A DNA stretch of 64,000 nucleotides. Source: Agrocybe praecox. Lineage: Eukaryota; Basidiomycota; Agaricomycetes; Agaricales; Agrocybaceae. The position numbers were made by a program, and so were the translations under genes. Where the stretch lies: contig OZ024848.1 in assembly GCA_964017145.1 (NCBI GenBank), forward strand, positions 3,236,501 through 3,300,500, read 5' to 3'. Numbering within the stretch: the stretch's first letter is position 1; the number at the start of each line of letters is the position of its first letter. This document shows, piece by piece, positions 47,955-60,221 of the stretch. The notes beneath the pieces are model-generated. The model saw nothing but the letters and a program-made list of their open reading frames with translations. It was not told the DNA's origin and did no database searches.

Positions 47955-49250
47955 TTAGACTTCTTCAGTAGGCTTTCGCATGTTTTTGGCATCAAGAGGT
48001 ACTTCTTGAATCTCAGAGCTGTTGTGATTCTGAAGGGCAGCTGAAAATGCGCCAAGGATGTCACCATTTGGTACTGAGATGATATTAGTTGAAGACTCCT
48101 CGTCTGAATCCTTCTTTGCCAATTCGAGACGGGCAACCATGAGGGTTGGTGCAAATGCCTATTAAATCGATTCAGGGTGATCAGAAAACCTAAGTTGCAA
48201 GGTGATTTGTGATCAACTTACAGTTGTGATAATCATAACGGCTTCGGTATATACTTCTGCATTGAGGACAGATGTTCCAGACCCTGAAAACGTGGCGCTA
48301 CTATCGACGAACCCAATAATTGCACTCATCAACATTGAGCAGGAGTATAAGGCCGAGGACTCTATCGTTATTTCAACGATTTGCATAAATTTTCCTCGAG
48401 CCTTGTGATTTGCGGTTGTTGAAGAAATGATCTTCATGCCAATTGCAAGTGACACAATCATACTTGTGGCAGCTGTCACACACAGGCTAGTTGCATACAC
48501 GATGTTGTACTGCTGCGCAAATTGATCTGTCTGATAGCGCAGTGGGTCTGTGTACAACAGAAGATTCATGAGATTTATGGTACTGGTCATCACTGTAAAA
48601 TTATATCAATGTACAATTTGGAATACGCAGTGACACTAGAATTACCAATTTCAACAATATAAATACCCAGAAACGCGAGTGTGATGTGTTTCCGGTCCCG
48701 AAAAAAGTACCAGGAACGCCATATCTAAATTTCTTGTCAGCAAGAAGAAGTAATATAGCTCATACAACATTTACCAGCAAACCATCTGCAAGAACCTGAC
48801 CCAATCCTGATAATATTAAGTTTGTGACACTTATGGCAGGGTAGGCCTGGCTAAATGCAGTCAAATTAAAGATATCATCTCTAGTGTTGGCCTTTCCTCC
48901 CGAAAAGGAAGTAGCTATATAAACCCAGTCCCCGATCAAAACTCCAAGAGTGCAAACAAACAGTCCTGTAAGAACGCTAGGAACCACCCGTTGACCTGGC
49001 TGGGACCTGCGTGCTGTAAATTGATTAGCATTTTATGTCTTCGTTATGCAGCATGCCCCCACAATAAATTCGAAAGGTTATCAAAAAAAACCCAATATAT
49101 GCTCCTATTTATACCTGGTCAGCCACGTTACGTTCCATAAAAGAGGTGCTTACCTCCAAGAAATTGAAACATTAATGATGAATTTAAGTTACCGCTAATA
49201 AGGGATTTTTGAAGTGATATGGGGATGGTGTCATCGTCCTGAGAAGACAT
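47955..49250 (-). CDS. 7T-family multi-pass membrane protein
   Basis: Minus strand, ATG at 49248-49250, TAA at 47955-47957, six exons. Reads MSSQDDDTIPISLQKSLISG, VPSVLTGLFVCTLGVLIGDW, LSGLGQVLADGLL, TDPLRYQTDQFAQQYNIVYA, IESSALYSCSMLMSAIIGFV, AFAPTLMVARLELAKKDSDE and tail NSSEIQEVPLDAKN. Exon 2 has a run of eight T without frame loss. No stop or frameshift. Most divergent copy in the loop before the third segment (FSGGKANTRDDIFNL). Function unknown. Confidence 0.8.
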
Positions 49251-49439
49251 AGTGGGATGTGGTTCTGTAATACCCTAAGTCAAGTAGTCACTGCTTTTAA
49301 GTTCTATTACGGACGTCTATTATGACGGCTTGAATTAAGTTGTCAAGGTACACTAAGATCTACGTTGCGTATCAACGGCAGCAAGCCATCTGACATTTCT
49401 ACGATCCAGTCTTAGTAGAGATACCACCTTCAACCGGTA

Positions 49440-49960
49440 CACCATTCCCTGCCCCGCATGGATGTCGTTGGGTTTCTTTCATAGAAAGGAATTGAATTGA
49501 AGCGAGGCCAGACCAGATCAACAACGCGCCCAACACGATCCAACAGACAGACAGCCCGCAGGTTGCGCCACCCCACCCTATGTATTGCTCAAACACGAGC
49601 ACGAGCAAGACAGGCAGCAGAGCCGCCTATCCATATCCATATCCATCCCCTCCTGGAGAGCAACGCAGCCCCTGTTCGTCAGCATCTGCAAAATGTCAGC
49701 GTACCGCGCATCATCCTCGACGACGACGACGATATTAGGGATATCAACGAACAGACAAACTCCATCATCACCTCACGCGCAAGTTTCTCCCTACGCTTAC
49801 TCCGAATCTGGCCTCTGCGCATAATGGTTCCGATCCCAGCTTCTTCTCTCCCATCACTCATTTGCGTCACTCGTCTTTCCCCTTCTTTCCCCCATTCTAG
49901 ACCACTTCTCAGCCAACCTCGCTCTACAATAAAGAGCGACGGGGTTCACCACCTTTAACA
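49440..49960 (+). repeat. Family L repeat, short fragment
   Basis: Retains only the CPAWMSLGFF-region start, the PTQAD/ARPTRSNNAPNT-like stretch and the SIITSRASFSLRLL segment. It directly follows the 7T 5' flank, so a breakpoint lies near 49440. Confidence 0.55.
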
Positions 49961-52554
49961 GAACGTGGAAGCGGAAAAGCAGGGCGCTTACCTCTGGGAC
50001 CTTGGTAAATCTACTGGCTTCCAGAGATGTTATCGAACTGCCCACCCGTCACTGTCCCACTGATTGTAAGGCCTCTTGACGCATAAGTGGCCTGTCCCTG
50101 TGATTATCCATAGTTGTTGATGCGAAAGATGTACTTGTGAGGAAGCGCCAGGGGTGACTCGATGAGCGCGGTGTGAAAGAACAGGTTGGTTACGAAAAGC
50201 TAAATGAATTTATCGGGGTTACCATGTATGGTATGTCCGAGCACTAAAATTGACAATGTGATAAGAGCAGGGACAAACGTGTCAAGAGATAATAAAGGAG
50301 GGTAGAGATGTGGCAGTGAGTGAAGTGCACTCACATTGATCAAAATAAAGCATACAAATCCGAACATGACAATCCAATGGCTCCAACAGCTTCACCTCAA
50401 TGGATTGTTTACAGAGGAAGCCTAGGTAGCGGGTTTCTGAGGTTCAGGAAGTGTAATCCTAGAATCAAATCGGTGTAGCTGATATTTCAGATGGAGTAGC
50501 GACCAAGCATGTGCGCGGATGACGTGGTACTTATACGCCCTGCAAAACATTCTTGTCGCAAGAAGTCCGCGATAACGTACATTCATATTTCAAATCGGCT
50601 TCTTGGAAATGGAAAACTCTAGGATGTTTTTGACCACTTCAAAATGGTCAATGAAAGAAAATGCAGAAACACAACACAAGAACGTTGCAAGAACGCGGAA
50701 ATTCGAAGACGAACCAAAACCGTAGCATGTAAGTAAGCAAGTCGCGTGACTTGTGTTGAATTTGGAGTGACGCGTCGCGTCGCGCCTCAAATCCCCATTC
50801 AGATCAGACCCGCGTGGTTGGTATTTTTGCGTTGCACAATGATTGGAGCAAAAGGATAAGGGTGAGTAAGAATCTATGACTTTCAGCCTTAGAGTATAGT
50901 ACGACTTTCGCCAAATTCCAATGTGACGTCTTCAAAATTTAAATCTTCTAATTTTCGACAGTCCACGTACGTTACTCCCTTACTACCATCCATTTTCTAT
51001 CATCTAGTGGTATCGATGGCTTCATATTCACATCGGGTACAAAACGACTATAGTACCACCATCCCGAGCCTCGAGATAGGGTAAGATATTTTATTAGTCA
51101 CTTGTACCTAAAGAACCTAGCACTGACTTCGACGCGACGATCGCGGGTGATGATACCAATAAACAAGGTGAAAATCATGATTGAGGTAGATGATACATCA
51201 CGAGAAGATACGATATAGGGCTTAGTATAGTCACCTAGTGTTCCTTTGATCATGACTCCGAGTACAAGGATGGTGGTCCAAATAAGATAAGATTTTTAGA
51301 TATACCAATCATCATTACATAGCCCAGCGATGTCTGATCAGACGAGTCCGACCGAAGCCATGAAACAAAAGGCCAACCCCCTGAACTTAACATGTTGAAA
51401 GTTGGATCCCTGATCGGCCGTGCGTTCCAGGAAAGGGATAGCGTGTACATGTTATGGTAATAATAGGTCAGAACTCTGACAGGAACTCGGCATTCAGGTT
51501 CAAATGTTCAAGCTGAATTTAAAGATAATTTTAGACACTTACCTCTGAGTTGAATGATTTATCTGACTGTCTCACGACTGGGCTGCGGTCCGCCTATAAC
51601 AGCGTGAGCGCCTACTAGTGATTATATGCAATGATCAACGACGCTAAGCTACTAAGCTATAATACGCGCGGATGCCACAGGACACTGACTGACGATATTC
51701 TGTAATCGGACGCACGTTGGTTAATACTAGCTAACGTTTAAAAATGTAACGTTTAATGCACACGAAAATAACACCACACCGAACTTGATCAAATCAAATG
51801 TGCTGTGTTATGCGTCCCACTGCAGACTAGACTATTCCGTTTGACTGATTTCATTTGAAGATTACTGGCATTCAGTTATTCGTGCTGCTTTCTTTGATAT
51901 GTATGTATGATCTCAGTCGCGATGATCCCGCTCCTCCTTCGCTCCTTCCATCGTTTCAAGTATTTATACGTATACCCTCCAATTACAATTATCGAATGGT
52001 TACATATTGATCATACCATACCCGCGGTTCTGCCGTTATCAGGCTGCCTAGGATGGATCCCTCCGTTCGGTTTACTGGGTCCACAGCGTAAGCGTAGTCT
52101 AAAGTACGTATGAGAAAGTGTTGGCATTAGCAATTGGCGATGAGACTTGTACCTACATAAGTCGGACTCACGGCGAGGACTCAGGAGTCAAGGGACGTGG
52201 GACGGTCAAACTCAGACTTCTGGTCGAGTCATTGGTCACGAACCAACTCCCTTACTCATGATCACACGTATACAGAGTCTATAATACCTGTAAATATTGC
52301 GTCGTATGGCCAGACGACGAGTAAAGTGAGATTTTGAATGAGCGCGAAAGGACGACTCGGATTCCTGTAGGGTACGTACCCTGCGTACACTTGGAAATCG
52401 TACAAACACGCCGTCTCGACGCACAGCGTATTGCGCATTCGCTTGATGCGTCTCAGCTAATCAGCGAACTTGGTAAATTTCTTTTATTTCATTGTTCCTT
52501 TCTCTATTGTTGTACCATATAGCCCATCCTTTCTATTTCTCATCCAATCCGAAT
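49961..52554. other. Gene-poor region with a possible transporter exon relic
   Basis: No supported gene. At about 50335-50400 (minus strand) the sequence ending with a CTCACATTGATCAA-like donor and TTCACCTCA resembles the exon 1/intron 1 junction of the phosphate transporter (EVKLL then a hydrophobic segment), but it is strongly diverged. The rest shows only short frames. Confidence 0.4.
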
Positions 52555-52561
52555 ATAAGAC

Positions 52562-55387
52562 TATGATGCGCCGTTTGCACCAAAAATCCCACGCGCAAAG
52601 TTTTTTGATCGCGTGCAAAGTTTTTTTTGATCACTTTCCATATCTCACCTCTGAGGCACCGTAGCACCTATATAACCTCATGTAAATTAGTAGAATGCTA
52701 AATAATGAATTTACATGTCGAAAAAATCGCGGAAATACATCGGTTCAGTGAGTTATTTTAAGAATGGTCAAGTAGCTATGACTAGACACCGCCATTTGCC
52801 GTAGACTCGACATAAAGGCCCAATACGTCGTTCTTCGAGTGTATATAAGCCCTTTATACTATTATATAACCTCTAAAAATATTTATCATATGTTTTCACG
52901 CAGGAATGTGTTTTCAATGAAGAAATGCCTCCAAGGGGCACAATTGCGAGTTATTGTCTTGCTGTAGGCACTCCTATTAGTTCTCAAGACACGCTATCTG
53001 CCTCAGACAGTCTATATATACATATAATTACTGTATACTAGCTTATAATGTATCTTCATTCAATTTCTGCCACTTTCCGCACCTATAACTAGTGTTGCCG
53101 AAGTTCGGTTCAGAACCGCTTCGGAGAACCGGAACCGGCCGAACCGGACCGACTGTTCGGTTCTGTTCGGTTCTGGTTCGGCCATTTTGAGGACGGTTCT
53201 GGTTCTCGGTTCTCAAAATTTGAGAATTTGGAGAACCGGTTCGAACCGAACCAGAACCGATATATTAGACACCTTAAAAACTGCAAATTTTAGTGTTGGA
53301 AACAACAAACATGTCATGTTTCGGGCTTTCAAAACAGCAGATATAATTAACTTTCCAGCCGACGGCTTTAATGATCTGATTAGTGATATAATTAGCACCG
53401 GATTATTGTGTGATGTCACATCAATGACGTGTATGACTACCATTTTAGGCTGTCGACATGCTCGACGAGCTTCTGTGCCGTGAAAAATATATTATCACTT
53501 CAAATTATGGTAGATACATAATAATATATATATTTCTACGTGCTGCGCATACTATATGGTAATTTATTACATTTACAATCGGTTCTGCGGTTCGAACCGG
53601 TTCTCACGGTTCAGTTCTGGTTCTTGTTCGGTTCGGGCATGTGCCCGTCGGTTCTGGTTCTCGGTTCTCAAAAAAGGCGTGAGAACCGAACTGAACCGAA
53701 CTTCGGCAACACTACCTATAACCGAGTAGATACTGGCAAGTACCCACCCGGCTAATGTTGGACTAATGCCTTTGATGTATGTTATGAAAAAATTACTCAC
53801 GGAGCATAAAAGAAACATAAGTAATATACTCTTGTTTATATGTGGATTCCGACTATCTTCATCTTGAAGTTTCTTATGTTTGTTCATCCGATGCGGACTC
53901 AGCGCGTTGTGTCTAAGATAAGCGACCCGTGGGAATAATTTCAACGCTCCCTTGTCCTTGTGTCGTAGGTCCTCCCTCACCACACACTTCGAGGAGGCGA
54001 AAAGTGTTAAAATAGTAGAAGAGATTTTTAATATTTGGTTGTGTTCATAATTGTAGTATATTAGGTTGTTCGAGCTGTGCCCTCACAAACGCTGGCTTTT
54101 TCTCGATTTTGTATAATTATATATGGAGATTTATTGTCTTTTTACGACTTGTTCAAAGCGCAAAACTGCTCGTGCAGTATCTAATTTACCAGAATCAAAT
54201 ATGATGATTTCTAACTTTTCCGAAGAGCAAGTATGATTAATTCATACATGAAGACGATAGTTTTATGTGATTTTATTTTTCATCCAGTTATATGTTTAGA
54301 TCCAGTTAGCAGTCGCAAAATACATATGTTGCCTGTCCTGTCTATCATCCTTCTTGTCTGCGTATCTGATCAATCTCCAAGGAGCTGTTATTAATTGTTT
54401 CTAGCGATAGTATGACCCGACACATCCGCAGTATACCAGTATATCTAAAATGCAGCCAATGAGGATGTGTATTTCGAAATTAGCCGACTTCTCATTTAAG
54501 CTAACTCGGCACCAAAGGTCAGATCCGTCCTTTGACGCCGTGTGATATGAATAGTGTAAATGGGTGCTAAACGATGTCATATCCTGGAGTGGAGTGCATG
54601 TGCCTGAGCCATCACAACTGCATCTATATATTACCCCCGAAATGTAAAAATTTGTTTGAAGATACTGTGGTATGTGATTTCAACGAACGGTTGAACATTA
54701 TCCTTCCACAAAGATAGTGCACTTTCCACTTTGTATCCATTGTCTTATCCCTTCTGTTCTGTCCGAGTATCAAGCTCGGTGAAGCATATTTTGACTCAAC
54801 ATTCGGAGAAGAGACGATCGCATGGCGAAGATACTGGCCGACGTCGATTGCTGATGTCTGACTCGCCCAATAATGCTCCATGACCTCGCACCCTAGTAGG
54901 TTGTGGTCGTAGCGAGCATTTTCCATTAATGTCAGGTTGTTGGTTGTGCAGGGTTATTTGCAGTAACAGAGATAGACGCGAAGATGAGTCAGATGACTTG
55001 TAGAACATGTATTATGGGTCGAAAATACATCCAAATTATTATTTTTTGGGTGAAAACATACGATAAATATTTTTAGAGGTTATATAATAGTATAAAGGGC
55101 TTATATACACTCGAAGAACGACGTATTGGGCCTTTATGTCGAGTCTACGGCGAATGGCGGTGTCTAGTCATAGCTACTTGACCATTCTTAAAATAACTCA
55201 CTGAACCGATGTATTTCCGCGATTTTTTCGACATGTAAATTCATTATTTAGCATTCTACTAATTTACATGAGGTTATATAGGTGCTACGGTGCCTCAGAG
55301 GTGAGATATGGAAAGTGATCAAAAAAAACTTTGCACGCGATCAAAAAACTTTGCGCGTGGGATTTTTGGTGCAAACGGCGCATCATA
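52562..55387. mobile_element. 2.8-kb element with 338-bp inverted arms
   Basis: Arms 52562-52899 and 55050-55387 are nearly perfect inverted copies beginning TATGATGCGCCGTTTGCACC. The direct repeat ATAAGAC flanks it at 52555-52561 and 55388-55394. The interior has no recognisable transposase and is itself interrupted by a MITE at 53090-53714. The T-A-T-G-A start and 7-bp flank are similar to FB1, but the arms do not have TTATCCA arrays. Confidence 0.85.
53090..53714. mobile_element. 625-bp hAT-like MITE nested in the 2.8-kb element
   Basis: Ends are TAGTGTTGCCGAAGTTCGGT and its inverted counterpart; the 8-bp duplication CCTATAAC lies at 53082-53089 and 53715-53722. Subterminal GGTTCGAACCGG / GAACCGG words are dense at both ends. 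No protein. TAGTG start and 8-bp duplication place it with hAT elements, but its interior differs from the element at 1264. Confidence 0.9.
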
Positions 55388-55394
55388 ATAAGAC

Positions 55395-57000
55395 CACTTT
55401 TGATGTTTATTAAAGCAACGCTAGAGCAGCCTCAGTTTTTTTTCACCCACTCGCCGCTCCCTATTTTATACAACATCATTGAACATTGATTGAACATCGT
55501 CAACTGGTATTAAGTCCGAAGTTGTCAACCTATGGGCGCATAAATTATGGGCACCCTCAGAACCATGGGTAGAAGGGAAAACCCAGTTTTTATCTTTGGA
55601 TACCTTTCTGTTCTCCACGCCAAGGCCTTCAAGGCACAAATATTATACTCTACTACTTTCAGATGGTAGCCTATACTGCAGAAAGAGCGACAGAAAACGA
55701 TGTAAGGCTCTCTCTGGTGACTGGTTCGCTCATCCATTCGTTCAGTCGCCCGCGTCAGTCCATCAGGTCAGTCCGCGTATGTACATGAATCCGGTTTTCA
55801 CAACCGATCATTGCCCTCATATCACATGTATGTACGCGTACCGTGGCCCGTCTGTCATTTGCCGGGCTGGCGGTGTGATGAGATGCGACGATGGGTGGAA
55901 GATAAAGATAAAGGGTAGGTACTTAAGTACCTAACCTAATCATATGATCTCTTGATCATGTAGGTTCTGGACTGGACTTTGGCGTTGATTGACACTGACA
56001 TTGCCGGTGACACTGACGTCGGCTGGACATGGGATGGGGATGAGAACCACATGCGCGGTGTGCGTCGTGGAATATATATAAGTATACCGAAACGACCTAT
56101 GTATGTATGTGTTCGTTGGTATATCAAAGTTGACCTTGAAAGCTCTTCGTCTTCGTCAATCAATCAATCAATTCATCCATTCATTTCCTCTTAATCTCTC
56201 CTTAATCTCGCATTAATTTCCTGCCTGCGCACTAATTTCCGATTCGTTCCTTTATTTGTTTCTTTAATTTACTTTTAATAAAAGCTTGAGCTTAAACCTG
56301 TTCATCACGAGTAACTAAGTACCCCACATTTCAGCTCTGCGAGCTGTCGGGGTCGGGTAAGTGCGTAGATACGTTTTACTTATGTATAGTACTAGCTAGT
56401 GTGACGCCCATTTCCGCTAAATTTTCATTTCGGTTGTATATATGTACCAGTACAGCTACGCGGCTTCGGAGTAGGTTGGACTGTACGTACGCATGGATGC
56501 AGTATGTGCATTGATAAGATGAGATCAGTGGAGTTGGGAGCTGGATTTGGATGGAGTCGGGATGTGGATTAATATTTGGTGAAGTAATGATACATGGAGT
56601 GTAGTTAGGTCCGTCGGTGAGCTACATACGAAAGCAGATACGGACGAAGCGAGGCGACATGTACAGCGGAAGTACACGGACACGGACGGTCAGAAACGAT
56701 AGCAGTCGCATACGCATGTATGTATTTACACCTGGCCATAAACAAGAGAAGCGGAGCGAACGCGAAAAGGAAAGCCCAACAACCGTGTTCCAAAAACAGC
56801 ACCAAAACGAACGTTCGTCGATCCTCGATCGAGGACCAATCATATCGGCTATGGGCATCACGTAATGCAATCAATGTGGGGGATGTGGGGATATAAATAA
56901 CAAACTATAACAAAGTTGACGAACGTTTGTTGGGGGTTATTTATAAGCACACCACCTCTTAAAATCTTTGCCGGCACAGGAAGTACCGGCTTGGCGAAAG
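55395..57000. other. Intergenic, no gene seen
   Basis: Short frames on both strands without family features; CAATCAATCAATCA near 56158. The last part leads into the transporter's 5' leader. Confidence 0.5.
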
Positions 57001-57260
57001 CGTGGATCTGGGAGATGAAGTTTTTGAGGTCATCATTAGTGGCACACGACTGGTTTTATCTATATATTCCCTTTGTTTTGGACTAGCGTAACTAGGTGCG
57101 TTTCATCCCTCTGCCCTCTTCGTCGCTTACCTTCTCTTGACGGCAGCGGCGACTTTTCCTTTTCCGTCTCATCCATCCATCCTGTCCTATCCGCACCCCG
57201 TTCTGTGCTGACTTACCTCAGACAGACAGACAAACAAACTACCCCACTGTCAAGCCAGCA

Positions 57261-60221
57261 ATGGCCGAATCGCATGAGCTCCAACCTTCCATCACCACCA
57301 ACACCGCTGCCAACGCCAACGCCCCAAACCCCATCCGCCCCTCCAAATCAATAACACCCTCCTCCAACTCAAAGTACCGGAGCGCAGCCGACGATCTCGA
57401 AGATTTCGAGCGAGACGATGGAAAGCCCGCGTTCGTGCTCACGCTGACCGAGGTGAAGCTCTTGGGTATCGCGGGTGTGGGCTTCTTTTTGGATGCGTAT
57501 GACTTATTTATTATTAATGTGAGTCTTTGTTTTCTTTCTTTCTTTGTCTTTCAATCTTTTTGCTTTGCTGCTCGCTGCTCGCTCTCCTGTACGCGCTGGC
57601 ATATACGATGCGGATGATGTCAATGACGAATGTGCAGCGATGACGAAACGGTTCATCGCATCGCATCGCATCATATCCAGCTTCTCTTCTTCTCTTCTTC
57701 TCCGGTGCTACGCTCTTTTCGGGGATCTCCTTCCCCCATCACTCCTTCGCGTTACTCACTTTTCACCTTTTCCTTTCCCTCGTCTATCCAAAACCATCAT
57801 GCTGACCACCCCCTCCCCAACAGCCGGTGGCGACGATGCTGCAATACCGTCTCTACGGCGGGAACCACCTCCCAACCAACCTCGAGGGGTTCATGAAAGC
57901 CGGAGCGAACATCGGGAGTGTCATTGGTCAATTCGCGTTTGGTGCGTATCCATACGCCTTTCTTGGTTCTTCCAATATCTAATTGTAATCCTCTCCTCCA
58001 ACAGGCTACGCAGCAGACGCACTAGGGCGAAAAGCGGTGTACGGAAAAGAGCTTATGCTGATCATCTTTGCTACCATCTTGAGTCTGACAGTCCCCACTG
58101 GCTCGTTGGCCCCTGATTCGTGTTTGATTTACCTTGGTGTGTACCTCCCTCGCGTCCTTCCTTCTCCTCCTTCCCCTCTACCGTCTTACTCCAACCACTC
58201 ACCTCCGCCCGCACAGGCATAATGCGCATCCTCCTCGGTATCGGCGTCGGCGGGGACTACCCCATGTCCGCATCCATAACCTCCGACAGGGCCAACATCC
58301 GCAAGCGGGGCACCATGCTCGCGTACATATTCTCCAATCAGGGATGGGGGTCCCTCGTGGGCAGTCTCGCTACGATTATCGTGTTGCTTTGTTACAAAGG
58401 TGCTATGGAGAAGAACGGAGGGGAGGGGGATACGAGCAAGGTTGATGGAGGTGCGTTTCTGGGTTTTCTTTTTTTCGGTTTCTGCGTTTTTGTCTGGGCT
58501 TTACTGACGACGACGCGTACCATCACACAGTATGGCGCATCATAATAGGCATCTCGCTCATCCCCGCGTTTGGAACGCTCTATCAGAGGTTAACGCTTCC
58601 TGAATCGACGAGGTTTGAGGATTCGAAGAAGATTGGGCGTGAGGGGGAAGATGAGATTGAGAAGCTGAAGAGGATGCAGAAGGAGGAAGAGGATAAGGCC
58701 TCTGCGCCTTCTACTCCCACGGACCTCAAGCAAGATTCAAAATCAGGCGGTGTCGATATCGAAGAATCCAAGCCGGTGAACTCATCTTCGTCCTCCTCCG
58801 ATGGCGATGTGGAGCGCGACGAGCCAGAGGTGCTGGCGAAGAAGCAAGCGCATATCGGGGAGTTTATTAAGTATTTCTCGGAATGGAGACATGCGAAGCT
58901 GCTTCTTGGGACTTGTGTTTGTTGGTTTTTGTTAGATATTGCGTGAGTTTTCATTTTTTATATTTATTTTCGCTTTCGCTTTCCTTTTCCGCCTTCGTCC
59001 TCGCGCGCCTCCATCTTTTATTCTTATTCTTCAAGTTTCACGAACACCAACACTAACGAACTCTGCCTATGCAATGAAAAAATAGGTTCTACGGTATCAA
59101 CCTGAACCAAAACGTCGTCCTCCAACAAATCGGGTACGACGGATCGAGCGGCACGCCTTGGGAGAGGCTTTTCAAAGTCTCAACTGGAGGGATCATCATC
59201 ACTGCTTTGGGTTTCGTGCCTGGTGCGTTTTCTGCTCTTTCTTCCCCCATCCTTTTCTTATGCTCACTCTCACTTTCTCTTCTCATCATCCTCTCCTCTC
59301 CTAACCTCACCTTTGCATTCCGCAGGCTACTACGTCTCCGTCCTCACAATCGAGTTGCTCGGCCGGAAATGGATCCAAGTCCAAGGGTTCCTCCTCGCCG
59401 CTCTGTTTTTGGCCATCCTCGCAGGGAGGTTCCACGAGCTGAGCAAGCCGGCGTTTATAGTGTGTTTCGCGTTCTTGCAGTTTTTCTTCAACTTTGGAGC
59501 GAATACGTGAGTTTTTTTATGTTTTTTGTCGTGTTTGGTTTCGTTCGTTCGTTCTTTTGTTTTCTTACATTGACCTATGTTTCATTTTCTTTCCCGTTTG
59601 AATAGCACGACATATGTAAGTCCCCCCCCTTACTCCTCCCACCCATCCTATCAAGAGAGAGCTGACGATGGACTGACCCCGAATGTTTTATCTAGTGCTA
59701 CCCCGCAGAAGTCTTCCCAACGCGCTTCAAAGCCTTCGCGCACGGTATCTCCGCCGCGGCAGGCAAAGCCGGTGCGATCATCTCAGCGTTGGCGTTTAAT
59801 ACGTTGAGTAAGAAGATTGGGACGCCTGCTTGTTTGTGGAGTGAGTATTTTATTTTATTTTTTCATCCGTCCATATATCTATCCGTTCGTTCGTTCGTTC
59901 GTTCGTTCCATGATAACCTCCCCTTTTCCATCTCATCCTCATTTTTTCCCGAAAACAACGCAAACGAACGCATCACTGACTCTCCTCTTCTTCTTTCCCT
60001 GATCGTATCTGATAGTTTTCTTCGGATGCTGTATCGCCGGTGCCGGTGCGTTTTTTCTTCTTCCCCCTCCCTACCTCTTTTCCTCCTTTACGCATAGATG
60101 GCTGACTGTTGGTTTTTTTCTAGCTTTCACGTTCCTATTACCCGAAGTCAAAGGCCGCGATGCGGATCTGCTGTATGCGGAGGAGATTAGGGAGGCGAGG
60201 GAGAGAGCGATGAGGAGATAA
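57261..60221 (+). CDS. Inorganic phosphate transporter, Pho84-type (intact copy)
   Basis: Plasma-membrane proton/phosphate symporter of the major facilitator superfamily (PHS family), by similarity of motifs. Eleven exons (57261-57518, 57824-57941, 58005-58136, 58217-58450, 58531-58942, 59086-59222, 59326-59506, 59606-59615, 59696-59840, 60016-60045, 60124-60221) join in frame to 584 aa. Features: Ala/Ser-rich cytosolic head; [15 protein letters not shown] (first helix); [36 protein letters not shown] loop; [19 protein letters not shown] signature; [24 protein letters not shown]; long charged middle loop; [49 protein letters not shown] near the end. Exon 8 is only 10 nt. No lesions found. Source sequence for four broken copies nearby. 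Confidence 0.93.

Noticed and set aside
51250..51450. 66-codon minus-strand frame with membrane-like residues
   Set aside because: Considered as part of a transporter; no signature motifs and no supporting neighbouring exons.
53187..53483. 98-codon frame inside the nested MITE
   Set aside because: Lies within a short non-autonomous element; its sequence shows no transposase motif.
55596..55934. 112-codon frame
   Set aside because: No family motif, biased composition and absence of neighbouring exons; likely chance.
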